From positions 185,098 to 249,097 of the forward strand of contig CAWEXG010000003.1 in the NCBI GenBank assembly GCA_963812965.1: DNA of 64,000 nt, written 5' to 3'. Positions within the stretch are counted from its first letter, which is position 1; each line of letters opens with the position of its first letter. This document shows, piece after piece, positions 45,365 through 53,845 of this stretch. The stretch comes from DASXMT01 sp963812965 (lineage in GTDB: Bacteria; Actinomycetota; Acidimicrobiia; Acidimicrobiales; RAAP-2). Below the pieces are notes generated by a model, which made no database searches, was not told the DNA's origin, and saw nothing but the letters and a program-made list of their open reading frames with translations. Position numbers and translations under genes: made by a program.

Positions 45365-48157
45365 TTACTTCTTGGCTCGGGATGCCTTCTTGGCCGGCTG
45401 CTTTGCTGGTTGATCGGCTGGCCGCTTTGATGGCTGCTTCGTCGGTTGGTCGGCTGGTTGGTCGGCCAGGACCGCCTGTGCCGCCGCCAACCTGGCGATG
45501 GGCACCCGGAACGGCGAGCAGCTCACATAGTCCAAGCCGGCCTGGGCGAAGGTGGCGATGGACTCGGGATCGCCACCGTGCTCGCCACACACGCCGATCT
45601 TCAGCGACGGTCGGGTGGACCGCCCCCGCTCCACGCCCAACCGGACCAGCTCGCCGACCCCGTCCGGGTCGACCACCTCGAACGGATTGCGCTTCAGCAA
45701 CCCCTCCTCGAGGTAGCTCGACATCATCCGGCCTTCGACGTCGTCACGACTGAAGCCGTAGGTCATCTGGGTGAGGTCGTTGGTCCCGAACGAGAAGAAG
45801 TCGGCTTCCTCGGCGATCTCCGCTGCTCGCAGCGCGGCTCGAGGTGTCTCGATCATGGTGCCGATGGTGACATCGAGAGCCCCGGCGGTGGCAGCCCGGC
45901 GGGGGGCTGCTGCCTTCTTCCCTCCGGTCTTTCTCCCGGTGGTGGAGCCGGAGTCGGAGTCGGCCGCAGCCAACGCCTCGCTCACCGCTCCCTCCACCCA
46001 CGAACGGGCCAGGGCCAGCTCTTCCCGGGTCACGGTGAGGGGGATCATGATCTCCACGATCGGGTGGCCGCCGACGCCGACCCGCTCCAGGGCGGCCTCC
46101 ATGAGAGCCCGCACCTGCATGGCGTAGAGCCCAGGCTTGATCACGCCCAGCCGCACGCCGCGGGTGCCCAACATCGGGTTGAACTCGTGCCACGTCTTGG
46201 CTGCGTCGTAGAGACGGCTTTCCTCTTCGGTCAAGCCGACCGTCGCTTCCTTGATGGCCAGCTCTTGCGTATCGGGAAGGAACTCGTGGAGGGGAGGATC
46301 GAGAAGGCGAATGGTCACCGGCAGTCCGTCCATGGCTTCGAGGATCTCCTCGAAGTCCGCCTTCTGGACGATACGGAGCTCTTCGAGAGCCGACTCCTCC
46401 TCGGCCTCCGTCGAGGCCAGGATCATCCGCCGCACGACGGGGAGGCGGTCCTCGCCCAGGAACATGTGCTCGGTACGGCACAGCCCGATGCCTTCGGCTC
46501 CGTGATTGCGGGCGTTGGTGGCGTCAGGACCGTTGTCGGCGTTGGCGCGGACACCGAGGTGCCCAGCGCGAACCTTGTCGGCCCACTGGAGAACAGTCTC
46601 GAACTCCGGCGGCGTCTCGCCCTGGCTGAGCGGGACCATCCCGAGCACCACGGTGCCGTCGGTCCCGTTGACCGAGATCCAATCGCCCTCGTTCACCACG
46701 ATGCTGCCGACGCTGAACGTGCTGCCCGAGATGCGCACCGCTTCGGCGCCGACCACCGCCGGCTTACCCCAACCTCGGGCAACGACAGCGGCGTGGCTGA
46801 CCAGACCGCCGCGGGCGGTGAGGATGCCCTCGGCTGCCAACATTCCGTGCACGTCCTCGGGCGAAGTCTCACTACGAACCAGGACGACCCGCTCGCCGCG
46901 CTCGGCTGCCGCCTGGGCATCGTCGGCAGTGAGGTAGACGCGGCCGACCGCAGCACCGGGGGATGCGCCCAGACCCTTGGTCAGCACTGTGTAGCCCGAT
47001 CCCGAGAACTGAGGGTGGAGCACTTGGTCCAGATGCTCACCGGTCACACGGCCGATGGCCTCTTCCCGGGTCAGCTTGATCTTCGGCTCCTTGGTCATGT
47101 CCACCGCCATCTTCAAGGCGGCTTGGCCGGTGCGCTTACCCACACGGGTCTGGAGCATCCAGAGCTTGCCCTGCTCGATGGTGAACTCGGTATCGCACAT
47201 GTCCCGGTAGTGGCCCTCGAGGCGGTCGAAGATGGCCAGCAACTCCCTGTGGATGGCGGGGAACTGGCGCTTCAGCGCCGATAGCGGCTCGGTGTTGCGG
47301 ATACCGGCCACCACGTCCTCACCCTGGGCGTTGATCAGGTAGTCGCCGTACTCGCCCTTGGCGCCGGTAGCCGGATCTCGGGTGAACCCGACCCCGGTTC
47401 CCGACTGATCGTCCCGGTTCCCAAACACCATGGCCTGCACGTTGACCGCCGTGCCCAGCTCGTGGGGGATCCGTTCGCGCACGCGGTAGGCGATGGCCCG
47501 GGGGCCGTTCCACGACTCGAAGACGGCCTCGATGGCCCCTTTGAGCTGGTCGTTCGGGTCCTGGGGGAAGGGCTTTCCCGTGTGGCGCTCCACGATCTGC
47601 TGGTAGGCGTCGACCAGGTAGCGCAAGAGTTGAGTGGGGATACCGGCGTCGGACTCGGTGTTGGCCAGCTCCTTCGCTGCGTCCAACAGGGAGTCGAACT
47701 CCTCACCGGGGATGCCCAGCACGATTCGCCCGTACATGGCCACGAACCGCCGGTAGGAGTCGAAAGCGAAGCGCTCGTCATCGGTCTGCTTGGCCAGCCC
47801 GATGACCGACTCGTCGTTGAGGCCCAGGTTGAGAACGGTGTCCATCATCCCCGGCATCGAGAACTTGGCTCCGGAACGGACCGAGACCAGCAGCGGGTCG
47901 ACCGGATCGCCGATCCGCTTGCCCATCTTCTTCTCCAGCCGTCGCCGAGCCGTAGCCACTTCGGCAGTGAGCCCGTCCGGCCAGCCGCCGTCCATGGTGG
48001 CACGACACGCATCGGTGGAGATGGTGAAGCCGGGTGGGACGGGAAGCTCCAGTACCGACGTCATCTCGGCCAGGTTGGCGCCCTTACCACCGAGGAGGTC
48101 CTTCATCTCCATCGGGGGCTTACGGTGCTTGTGGTCGAAGTCGTAGACGAACGGCAT
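45365..48157 (-). CDS. ppdK: Pyruvate, phosphate dikinase
   Basis: The ATG at 48157 (MPFVYDFDHKHRKP) follows AGGAG. Domains in order: ATP-grasp with LLGGKGANLAEM and QGEDVVAGIRNTEPL; the swivelling phospho-His domain with GGLVSHAAVVARGWGKPAVVG; and the PEP/pyruvate barrel with GLCRTEHMFLG, TRGVRLG, DFFSFGTNDLTQM and GVCGEHGGDP. The enzyme interconverts pyruvate, ATP and phosphate with PEP, AMP and pyrophosphate. Two oddities: an insert SDSGSTTGRKTGGKKAAAP inside the barrel near residue 770, and a 25-residue tail of Gln-Pro-Ala-Lys repeats ending KKASRAKK. Length is 930 residues against about 880-900 usually. Confidence 0.95.
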   Translation of the reverse strand: MPFVYDFDHKHRKPPMEMKDLLGGKGANLAEMTSVLELPVPPGFTISTDACRATMDGGWPDGLTAEVATARRRLEKKMGKRIGDPVDPLLVSVRSGAKFSMPGMMDTVLNLGLNDESVIGLAKQTDDERFAFDSYRRFVAMYGRIVLGIPGEEFDSLLDAAKELANTESDAGIPTQLLRYLVDAYQQIVERHTGKPFPQDPNDQLKGAIEAVFESWNGPRAIAYRVRERIPHELGTAVNVQAMVFGNRDDQSGTGVGFTRDPATGAKGEYGDYLINAQGEDVVAGIRNTEPLSALKRQFPAIHRELLAIFDRLEGHYRDMCDTEFTIEQGKLWMLQTRVGKRTGQAALKMAVDMTKEPKIKLTREEAIGRVTGEHLDQVLHPQFSGSGYTVLTKGLGASPGAAVGRVYLTADDAQAAAERGERVVLVRSETSPEDVHGMLAAEGILTARGGLVSHAAVVARGWGKPAVVGAEAVRISGSTFSVGSIVVNEGDWISVNGTDGTVVLGMVPLSQGETPPEFETVLQWADKVRAGHLGVRANADNGPDATNARNHGAEGIGLCRTEHMFLGEDRLPVVRRMILASTEAEEESALEELRIVQKADFEEILEAMDGLPVTIRLLDPPLHEFLPDTQELAIKEATVGLTEEESRLYDAAKTWHEFNPMLGTRGVRLGVIKPGLYAMQVRALMEAALERVGVGGHPIVEIMIPLTVTREELALARSWVEGAVSEALAAADSDSGSTTGRKTGGKKAAAPRRAATAGALDVTIGTMIETPRAALRAAEIAEEADFFSFGTNDLTQMTYGFSRDDVEGRMMSSYLEEGLLKRNPFEVVDPDGVGELVRLGVERGRSTRPSLKIGVCGEHGGDPESIATFAQAGLDYVSCSPFRVPIARLAAAQAVLADQPADQPTKQPSKRPADQPAKQPAKKASRAKK

Positions 48158-48367
48158 CGGATCGGCTCTCCTGCAGGTGGCTGGGGTGATTTCGCGCACG
48201 ACACACGAGCCACTCATGGTACCCAACGCAGTCCCCGGCCCCGAACCTCCGGCTCCTACGGGTTGGCCACTATCGACTGCTCCACTGTCCGGCTGGCACT
48301 CGGCTGGCACCAGGCAGGCTGTCCGGCTGGCACTCGGCTGGCCGTTCAGCCGGCCACCCGGCCAGGT

Positions 48368-49720
48368 TCAGGCGTCGTCCATCCGGCGGCGCAACTCCGC
48401 CACCAGGCCGTCGACGGGGATCCGCTCTTGGGTGGTGGTGTCCCGGTCCCGCACGGTCACCGCACCGTCCTCGAGCGAGTCGAAGTCGACGGTGACGCAC
48501 CACGGGGTGCCCACCTCGTCCTGACGGCGGTAGCGCTTGCCGATCGACTGGGTCGCGTCGTAGTCGCACATGAAGTGGGGCTGTAACGCAGCCAACACCT
48601 GGTTGACCACGGGCTCGAGCGTGTCCTTCTTGGACAGGGGCAGGACAGCGACCTGGTAGGGCGCCAACCGGGGATGCAGTCGGAGGACCGACCTGGCCTC
48701 GCCACCGACCTCGTCCTCGTCGTAGGCGGCCAGCAGGAAGGCCATCATGGTCCGGGTGGCTCCGGCGGCCGGTTCGATCACGTACGGCACGTACCGCTCG
48801 TTGGTGGTGGGATCGAAGTAGTCGAGCCGCTCCCCCGAAGCGGCGGCGTGCGCCTTCAGGTCGAAGTCGGTCCGGTTGGCGATGCCCTCGAGCTCATCCC
48901 AGCCCCATGGGAACAGGAACTCCACGTCAGCGGTGGCCACTGAGTAGTGGGAGAGCTCGTCGGCGTCGTGATGGCGGAGCCGGAGCTGTGCCTGCGGGAT
49001 GCCCAGATCGAGATACCAGCGGTACCGCTCGTCCAGCCAGTACTCGAACCACTGCGGCGCGTCGGCCGGTGGCACGAAGAACTCCATCTCCATCTGCTCG
49101 AACTCACGGGTCCGGAACACGAAGTTCTGGGGCGTGATCTCGTTCCGGAAGGACTTGCCCACCTGGGCGATCCCGAACGGCGGCTTCTTCCTGGTGGTCT
49201 GGAGCACGTTCATGAAGTTGACGAACATCCCCTGGGCCGTCTCGGGCCGCAGGTAGGCCACGGCGCCCTCGTTCTCCACCGGGCCGGCGTGGGTCTTGAA
49301 CATGAGGTTGAAGGCGCGGGCCTCGGTGAACTCCGTCGACCCGCACGCCGGGCACACCCCGTCGATCTTGTCGGCTCGCCACCGTTGGTGGCAGTTCCGG
49401 CAGTCGACCAGCGGATCGGTGAAGTTGGCCAGATGGCCGGAGGCTTCCCACACTGCCGGAGGCGACAAGACGGAGGCATCCAGGCCAACGGTGTCGGTGC
49501 GGCGCTGCACCATAGCTTCCCACCAGGCGTTCTTCACGTTACGCAGCAGGTTGACCCCGAGCGGCCCGTAGTCGTAGGTGGAGCGGAAGCCTCCGTAGAT
49601 CTCCGCCGACTGGAAGATGAAGCCGCGGCGCTTGCACAGACCCACGACTCTTTCCATCAGATCGGACGGGCGATCGGATGGTCGATCGGGCGCGTCGCTG
49701 CTCGTTTCCTCCTTCGGCAT
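48368..49720 (-). CDS. glyQS: Glycyl-tRNA synthetase (dimeric type)
   Basis: The 450-residue class II synthetase has motif 1 near SAEIYGGFRSTYDYGPLG, a zinc-like knuckle CRNCHQRW with GVCPACGS, motif 2 in GKSFRNEITPQNFVFRTREF, and motif 3 with PAAGATRTMMAFLLAAY. The C-terminal anticodon-binding domain begins LAPYQVAVLPLSKKD. This is the single-chain form found in actinobacteria. TACCAT ends six bases before the ATG, indicating a leaderless mRNA. A short CCGGCTGGCACTCGGCTGGC repeat lies in the 210-base gap to ppdK. Confidence 0.97.
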   Translation of the reverse strand: MPKEETSSDAPDRPSDRPSDLMERVVGLCKRRGFIFQSAEIYGGFRSTYDYGPLGVNLLRNVKNAWWEAMVQRRTDTVGLDASVLSPPAVWEASGHLANFTDPLVDCRNCHQRWRADKIDGVCPACGSTEFTEARAFNLMFKTHAGPVENEGAVAYLRPETAQGMFVNFMNVLQTTRKKPPFGIAQVGKSFRNEITPQNFVFRTREFEQMEMEFFVPPADAPQWFEYWLDERYRWYLDLGIPQAQLRLRHHDADELSHYSVATADVEFLFPWGWDELEGIANRTDFDLKAHAAASGERLDYFDPTTNERYVPYVIEPAAGATRTMMAFLLAAYDEDEVGGEARSVLRLHPRLAPYQVAVLPLSKKDTLEPVVNQVLAALQPHFMCDYDATQSIGKRYRRQDEVGTPWCVTVDFDSLEDGAVTVRDRDTTTQERIPVDGLVAELRRRMDDA

Positions 49721-49767
49721 GCGAGCATGGTACTAAGGCTCAGCGGAGAGGGATCCCGGGCTCGCCG

Positions 49768-50881
49768 TCACCGGCCTGGTGCATCCACCACCAGACGCTC
49801 CGTCACGGCATTGGCCAACAGTCGCCCCCGCACCGTCAGCACCGCCCGACCCGCCTGCCGGGTCACCAGATCATCGGAGCTCGGGATCGTGCGGCACGGT
49901 GTCAGCCGGGACACCCGACCGGGTGCGCAACGACAGGGCCAGTGCCTCGAAGGTGCGCTGCTCAGACGTGAGTACCTCCTCGCCGGCCACTGGCGAACGA
50001 CCGGCGGCGACCTCCCGCACGTAGCGGTCGGGGGTGCGCACGTTCCACCACCGACGCCCGTCCAGATGGGAGTGGGCAGCAGAGCCGATACCTCGGTAGT
50101 CGCCCTGGTCCCAGTAGAGACGGTTGTGCCGGCACTCGTGACCGGGGAGGGCCCAGTTGGAGATCTCCTCCCACCGGTAGCCGGCTGCCGTCAGGAGCTC
50201 GTCGGCCCGCTCGTACCGGCCGGCCTGGACGTCGTCGTCCGGGTGCCGGTCCGTGTCGGCAGCCAGCGGCGTCCCCGGCTCCACGGTGAGGGCGTAGGCA
50301 CTGACGTGCGGTGGAGGAGAGGGAAGGGCCAGCAGGTCGGTGAGGCTCTGCTCCCAGTTGGCGTCGGTCTCCCCGGCGCCACCCATGATCAGGTCCATGT
50401 TCCACGACTCGAACCCGGCGCCGACCACCGCGTGGGCCGCGTCGGTCACTGCGCCGGGGGTGTGGCGCCGCCCGAGCCCGGTGAGCACGTGGGGCGACGT
50501 CGACTGCACCCCGAGCGAGATCCTGCTCACCCCGGCGCTCCGGTAACAGGCGAACCGCTCCGGGGTGGCGTCTTCGGGATTGCACTCCACCGTCACCTCG
50601 GCCTCCGGCACCACCGGGATGGCGGCCAGGATGTCGCACAACAGGTCTGGAGGAAGGCGCGATGGCGTCCCACCACCGAAGAAGACCGACGTTGCAGGCG
50701 GCATCCCCTCGTCGACGGCCGTCCGGATCTCGGTGACGCAAGCGGAGGCGTACGCCTCCATCAGATGGTCCCGGTCGGTGTAGGTGGCGAACGCGCAGTA
50801 GTCGCACCGGGACCGGCAGAACGGAATATGGACGTACACCCCGAACGGGCGAGGAGGATCGCCGGTCGCCGCCGTGCTCAC
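49768..50881 (-). CDS. hemW: HemW-type radical SAM heme chaperone, one C-terminal frame break
   Basis: GVYVHIPFCRSRCDYCAFATY holds the CxxxCxxC radical SAM cluster site, followed by SVFFGGGTPSRL, VTVECNPEDAT, RISLGVQSTSP and WNMDLIMGGAGETD. HemW-type proteins bind heme and were long annotated as oxygen-independent coproporphyrinogen oxidase. The frame stops early at PHDPELR (49871); a one-base shift near 49876 restores DDLVTRQAGRAVLTVRGRLL and VTERLVVDAPGR, the normal C-terminus. The GTG at 50881 overlaps the recO stop by four bases. Confidence 0.88.
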
Positions 50882-51603
50882 GACAGCGGCCCGGACCGGA
50901 CGGCACGCAGCCGCCGGTCGAGGTGCGCCTCCATCGCCTCGGTAGCCAACGAGGTCACCTCGTCGGTGACCGGCGAGCGGGGCTCGGCCAACACTCCGGT
51001 CAACCCTCCCCCCAGCGTCCGCCGCAACAGAGCAAGCCCGGCGGCGGAGATCGGGCGCCCCCGCCGACACGCCCGGCACAGCACCCCGCCTTCAACGAGA
51101 TCGAACGCCACCAGCTCGGTGCTGTCTTCCTCGCCACACGACACGCAGACATCGAGCATGGGGGCCGAGCCCTCCAGAGCCAGCACCTTTAAGAAGAAGG
51201 CCGGCACCACCATGACCGTGTCGGCGTCGTCGAGCACGCGCAGGGCACCCACCAGCATGTCGTAGAGGGCGGGGTTGGCGTGGCGCTCCTGGCCCACCTG
51301 GTCCACCACTTCGAGCATGGAGAGCGCCGCCGACGTCCGATCGAGGTCCTCCCGGATGGTGCGGAAGGTGTCGATGACCTCGGCCTGGTTGACGATGTCG
51401 AGGTCACTCCGGCCCTGCCAACCCAGGAGGGCGACGTGGCTGAGGGGCTCCAGTCGGGCACCGAACTTAGAGCTGGTACGGCGCACGCCCTTGGCTACGG
51501 CCCGCACCTTGCCGTGCTCCTCGGTCATCAGCGTCACGATCCGGTCCGCCTCGCCCAGCCGGATGGTCCGCAGCACCACCCCCTGGTCCCGGAAGAGGGT
51601 CAT
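50878..51603 (-). CDS. recO: DNA repair protein RecO
   Basis: The 241-residue protein has the OB-fold N-terminus FRDQGVVLRTIRLGEADRIV, TLMTEEHGKVRAVAKGVRRT, helical middle, and a zinc site CVSCGEED followed by GGVLCRACRRG. RecO helps RecR load RecA on gapped DNA. Its ATG overlaps the stop of the small membrane protein gene (ATGA) and its stop overlaps hemW, so three genes are coupled. Confidence 0.95.
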   Translation of the reverse strand: MTLFRDQGVVLRTIRLGEADRIVTLMTEEHGKVRAVAKGVRRTSSKFGARLEPLSHVALLGWQGRSDLDIVNQAEVIDTFRTIREDLDRTSAALSMLEVVDQVGQERHANPALYDMLVGALRVLDDADTVMVVPAFFLKVLALEGSAPMLDVCVSCGEEDSTELVAFDLVEGGVLCRACRRGRPISAAGLALLRRTLGGGLTGVLAEPRSPVTDEVTSLATEAMEAHLDRRLRAVRSGPLS

Positions 51604-51929
51604 GCCCGCTCGCCGTCCTCCCCACTGGCGCCGTCCTGCCTGTTGCCACCGTCCTGCCTGTTGCCACCGTCCTGCTCACGGAGGATGCCGCCGTTCGGGC
51701 CCGAGGACGACAGGGGTGCCGGACGAGCGGTGCCGGCCGTATCGGCGCCCGGTCGTGGACCCGACGTCCGGCCGTGGCTCCGCCCTCCCAGCATGTTCCC
51801 CGCTCCGATCAGCAGCACCAGGATCGGCACGGTCACCAGCAAGGGCACGATGGTGGTGAAGCCGGCCGCGGCCATGACCAGCCCGGCGATGTACAGCAGC
51901 CCGAGACCGACAGCGGCGACCTTGATCAC
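51600..51929 (-). CDS. Small membrane protein with low-complexity tail
   Basis: Two hydrophobic segments (VAAVGLGLLYIAGLVMAAAG and TIVPLLVTVPILVLLIGAGN) are followed by a 60-residue polar tail with a GGNRQDGGNRQDG repeat. No family is recognised. It sits between uppS and recO, overlapping recO by four bases, and is probably co-transcribed; the repeat in DNA is a 15-bp tandem duplication. Confidence 0.7.
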   Translation of the reverse strand: MIKVAAVGLGLLYIAGLVMAAAGFTTIVPLLVTVPILVLLIGAGNMLGGRSHGRTSGPRPGADTAGTARPAPLSSSGPNGGILREQDGGNRQDGGNRQDGASGEDGERA

Positions 51930-51960
51930 GGCCGAGCCTGCCAGCGCACAGGAACGGGGA

Positions 51961-52788
51961 TCACGTCACGCCGCCGTACCGGCGCTGCCGCTGCTGGTAC
52001 TCGCGGACGGCGTCGAAGAGATGCTCCCGGCGGAAGTCGGGCCACAGGACAGGAGGGAACACCAGCTCGCTGTAGGCCAGCTGCCACAGCAGGAAGTTGG
52101 AGATCCGGTACTCGCCGGAGGTCCGGATGACCAGATCGGGATCGGGTTGGTCGGGATAGTAGAGACGGGCATGGATGGCCTTCTCGCTGACCTTACCTGC
52201 CGACACCCCGTCCTCCACCAGAGCACGGACGGCGTCGACGATCTCGGCTCGACCGCCGTAGTTGAACGCCATGGTGAGCGTCATCCGCCGGTTCTTCTCG
52301 GTCAGGGCCACCGACTCGTCCATGCGGCGCAGCACCCGCTTGGGGACCCGCCAGTCCCTTCTGCCGGCGAACCGGATGCGCACGCCCTTGTCGTGCAGCT
52401 CGTCACGACGACGCATCAGCAAGCCCTCGTTGAACCCCATCAGGTAGCGAACCTCGTCGGCGGGTCGGCGCCAGTTCTCGGTAGAGAAGGCGTACATGGT
52501 CAACCAGGGAATACCGAGCTCCAGTGCGCCCTCGACGGCGTCGAGCAACGCCGCCTCACCGGCAGCGTGGCCTTCGGTCCGGGGTAGGCCCCGGCGGCTG
52601 GCCCACCGGCCGTTCCCGTCCATGACGCACCCCACGTGGGTGGGGATGGGACCGCCGGCCACGTCGGCGGCGACCAAGGGGCGTTCGACTGGGTCGCCTG
52701 AGCCAGCTGAGCCGGCTGGGTCGGCCGAGCTGCCTGAGTCGCCAGAGCCCTCTGAGCCGCCGATGCTGTCTCGATCCTCCGTTTGCAC
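51961..52788 (-). CDS. uppS: Undecaprenyl diphosphate synthase (cis-prenyltransferase)
   Basis: THVGCVMDGNGRWASRRGLP carries the catalytic Asp and the diphosphate-binding loop, followed by MYAFSTENWRRP, NYGGRAEIVDAV, and the C-terminal DLVIRTSGEYRISNFLLWQ. The enzyme makes the lipid carrier for cell-wall and glycan synthesis. A Ser/Gly/Ala-rich N-terminal extension of about 45 residues precedes the core. The GTG start has TAGGTT ending six bases upstream, a leaderless arrangement. Confidence 0.95.
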   Translation of the reverse strand: MQTEDRDSIGGSEGSGDSGSSADPAGSAGSGDPVERPLVAADVAGGPIPTHVGCVMDGNGRWASRRGLPRTEGHAAGEAALLDAVEGALELGIPWLTMYAFSTENWRRPADEVRYLMGFNEGLLMRRRDELHDKGVRIRFAGRRDWRVPKRVLRRMDESVALTEKNRRMTLTMAFNYGGRAEIVDAVRALVEDGVSAGKVSEKAIHARLYYPDQPDPDLVIRTSGEYRISNFLLWQLAYSELVFPPVLWPDFRREHLFDAVREYQQRQRRYGGVT

Positions 52789-52955
52789 GATGCGAACCTA
52801 TCCCGACAGCGCAGGTACGCGGTTCTGCGTGCCTGTACGAGCTGGTGATGCTGCATACGACCCAACCCACACCAACGCTGGTCGAAGCCCCTTCGACCGA
52901 GTTCGGGACCGTCCCCACGTTGAGCCGGACGGTCCGGGGGCACTAGACCCTCATC

Positions 52956-53714
52956 ATGTCCCCACTCGAAGCGCTGGCGATCTTCGCCGTGGGTCTGGCC
53001 GCCGGAACTATCAACGTCATCGTGGGATCGGGCTCCCTGATCACCTTCCCCACCCTGCTGGCCTTCGGCTTTCCCCCGGTGCTGGCCAACGTGTCCAACA
53101 CCATCGGCCTGGTGCCCGGCTCCGTCAGCGGTGCCATCGCCTACCGGCGGGAGCTCACCGGGCAGCGCTCACGGCTGATCACCCTGGGTGCGGCATCGAT
53201 GACCGGCGGCATCGCCGGCGGGGTGCTCCTCCTCGCCCTTCCCGGAAGCGTCTTCCGGGATGTGGTGCCGGTCCTCATCCTGATCGCCTGCGCCCTCATG
53301 GCTGCTCAGCCCATGCTCACTCGCCGACTGGCCGATCGGGGTGAGCGACCCTCCCACGGCGGCGCCGCGCTCTTCCTCACCGTGTTCGCCACCGGGGTCT
53401 ACGGCGGCTACTTCGGTGCCGCCCAAGGGGTCATCCTCATCGCCTTGCTCGCCATCTTCATCGACGACGACCTCCAACGGCTCAACGGTACGAAGAACGT
53501 CCTGGCCTTAGTGGTGAACCTGGTCGCCGGGGTGCTGTTCATCGTGTTCAGCCACGTGTCGTGGTCGGTGGTCGGCCTGATCGCTGGCGGCTCGATCATC
53601 GGTGGCCAGCTCGGGGGAACGGTCGGTCGGCGGTTGCGTCCACAGATCCTCCGCGCCGTGATCGTGGTGGTGGGCGTGAGTGTGGCCATCACGCTGTTCG
53701 TTACTGGCTTCTAG
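52956..53714 (+). CDS. TauE/SafE-family anion permease
   Basis: The 252-residue protein has about eight membrane segments in two halves. The first half contains GLAAGTINVIVGSGSLITFP with ANVSNTIGLVPG, the second GVYGGYFGAAQGVILIALL with NGTKNVLALVVN. This duplicated pattern is typical of TauE/SafE exporters of sulfite or organosulfonates; the substrate here is unknown. The gene interrupts the minus-strand housekeeping block together with the helicase that follows. Confidence 0.9.
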   Translation: MSPLEALAIFAVGLAAGTINVIVGSGSLITFPTLLAFGFPPVLANVSNTIGLVPGSVSGAIAYRRELTGQRSRLITLGAASMTGGIAGGVLLLALPGSVFRDVVPVLILIACALMAAQPMLTRRLADRGERPSHGGAALFLTVFATGVYGGYFGAAQGVILIALLAIFIDDDLQRLNGTKNVLALVVNLVAGVLFIVFSHVSWSVVGLIAGGSIIGGQLGGTVGRRLRPQILRAVIVVVGVSVAITLFVTGF

Positions 53715-53845
53715 CACGTGCCGTGTCCAGCAACGTCTGCCCCCGCCACGACGGCCAGCTTCGCCCCTAGCGGTGTCCTCGTCCTCGACGTAGCCCCAGC
53801 TACACCTGCGTCCTCGTCCTTGCCGGTGACGAACCATGACTCGCC

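Noticed and set aside
48947..51265. 772-residue open frame opposite glyQS, hemW and recO
   Set aside because: It spans three real genes on the other strand and has no recognisable domain.
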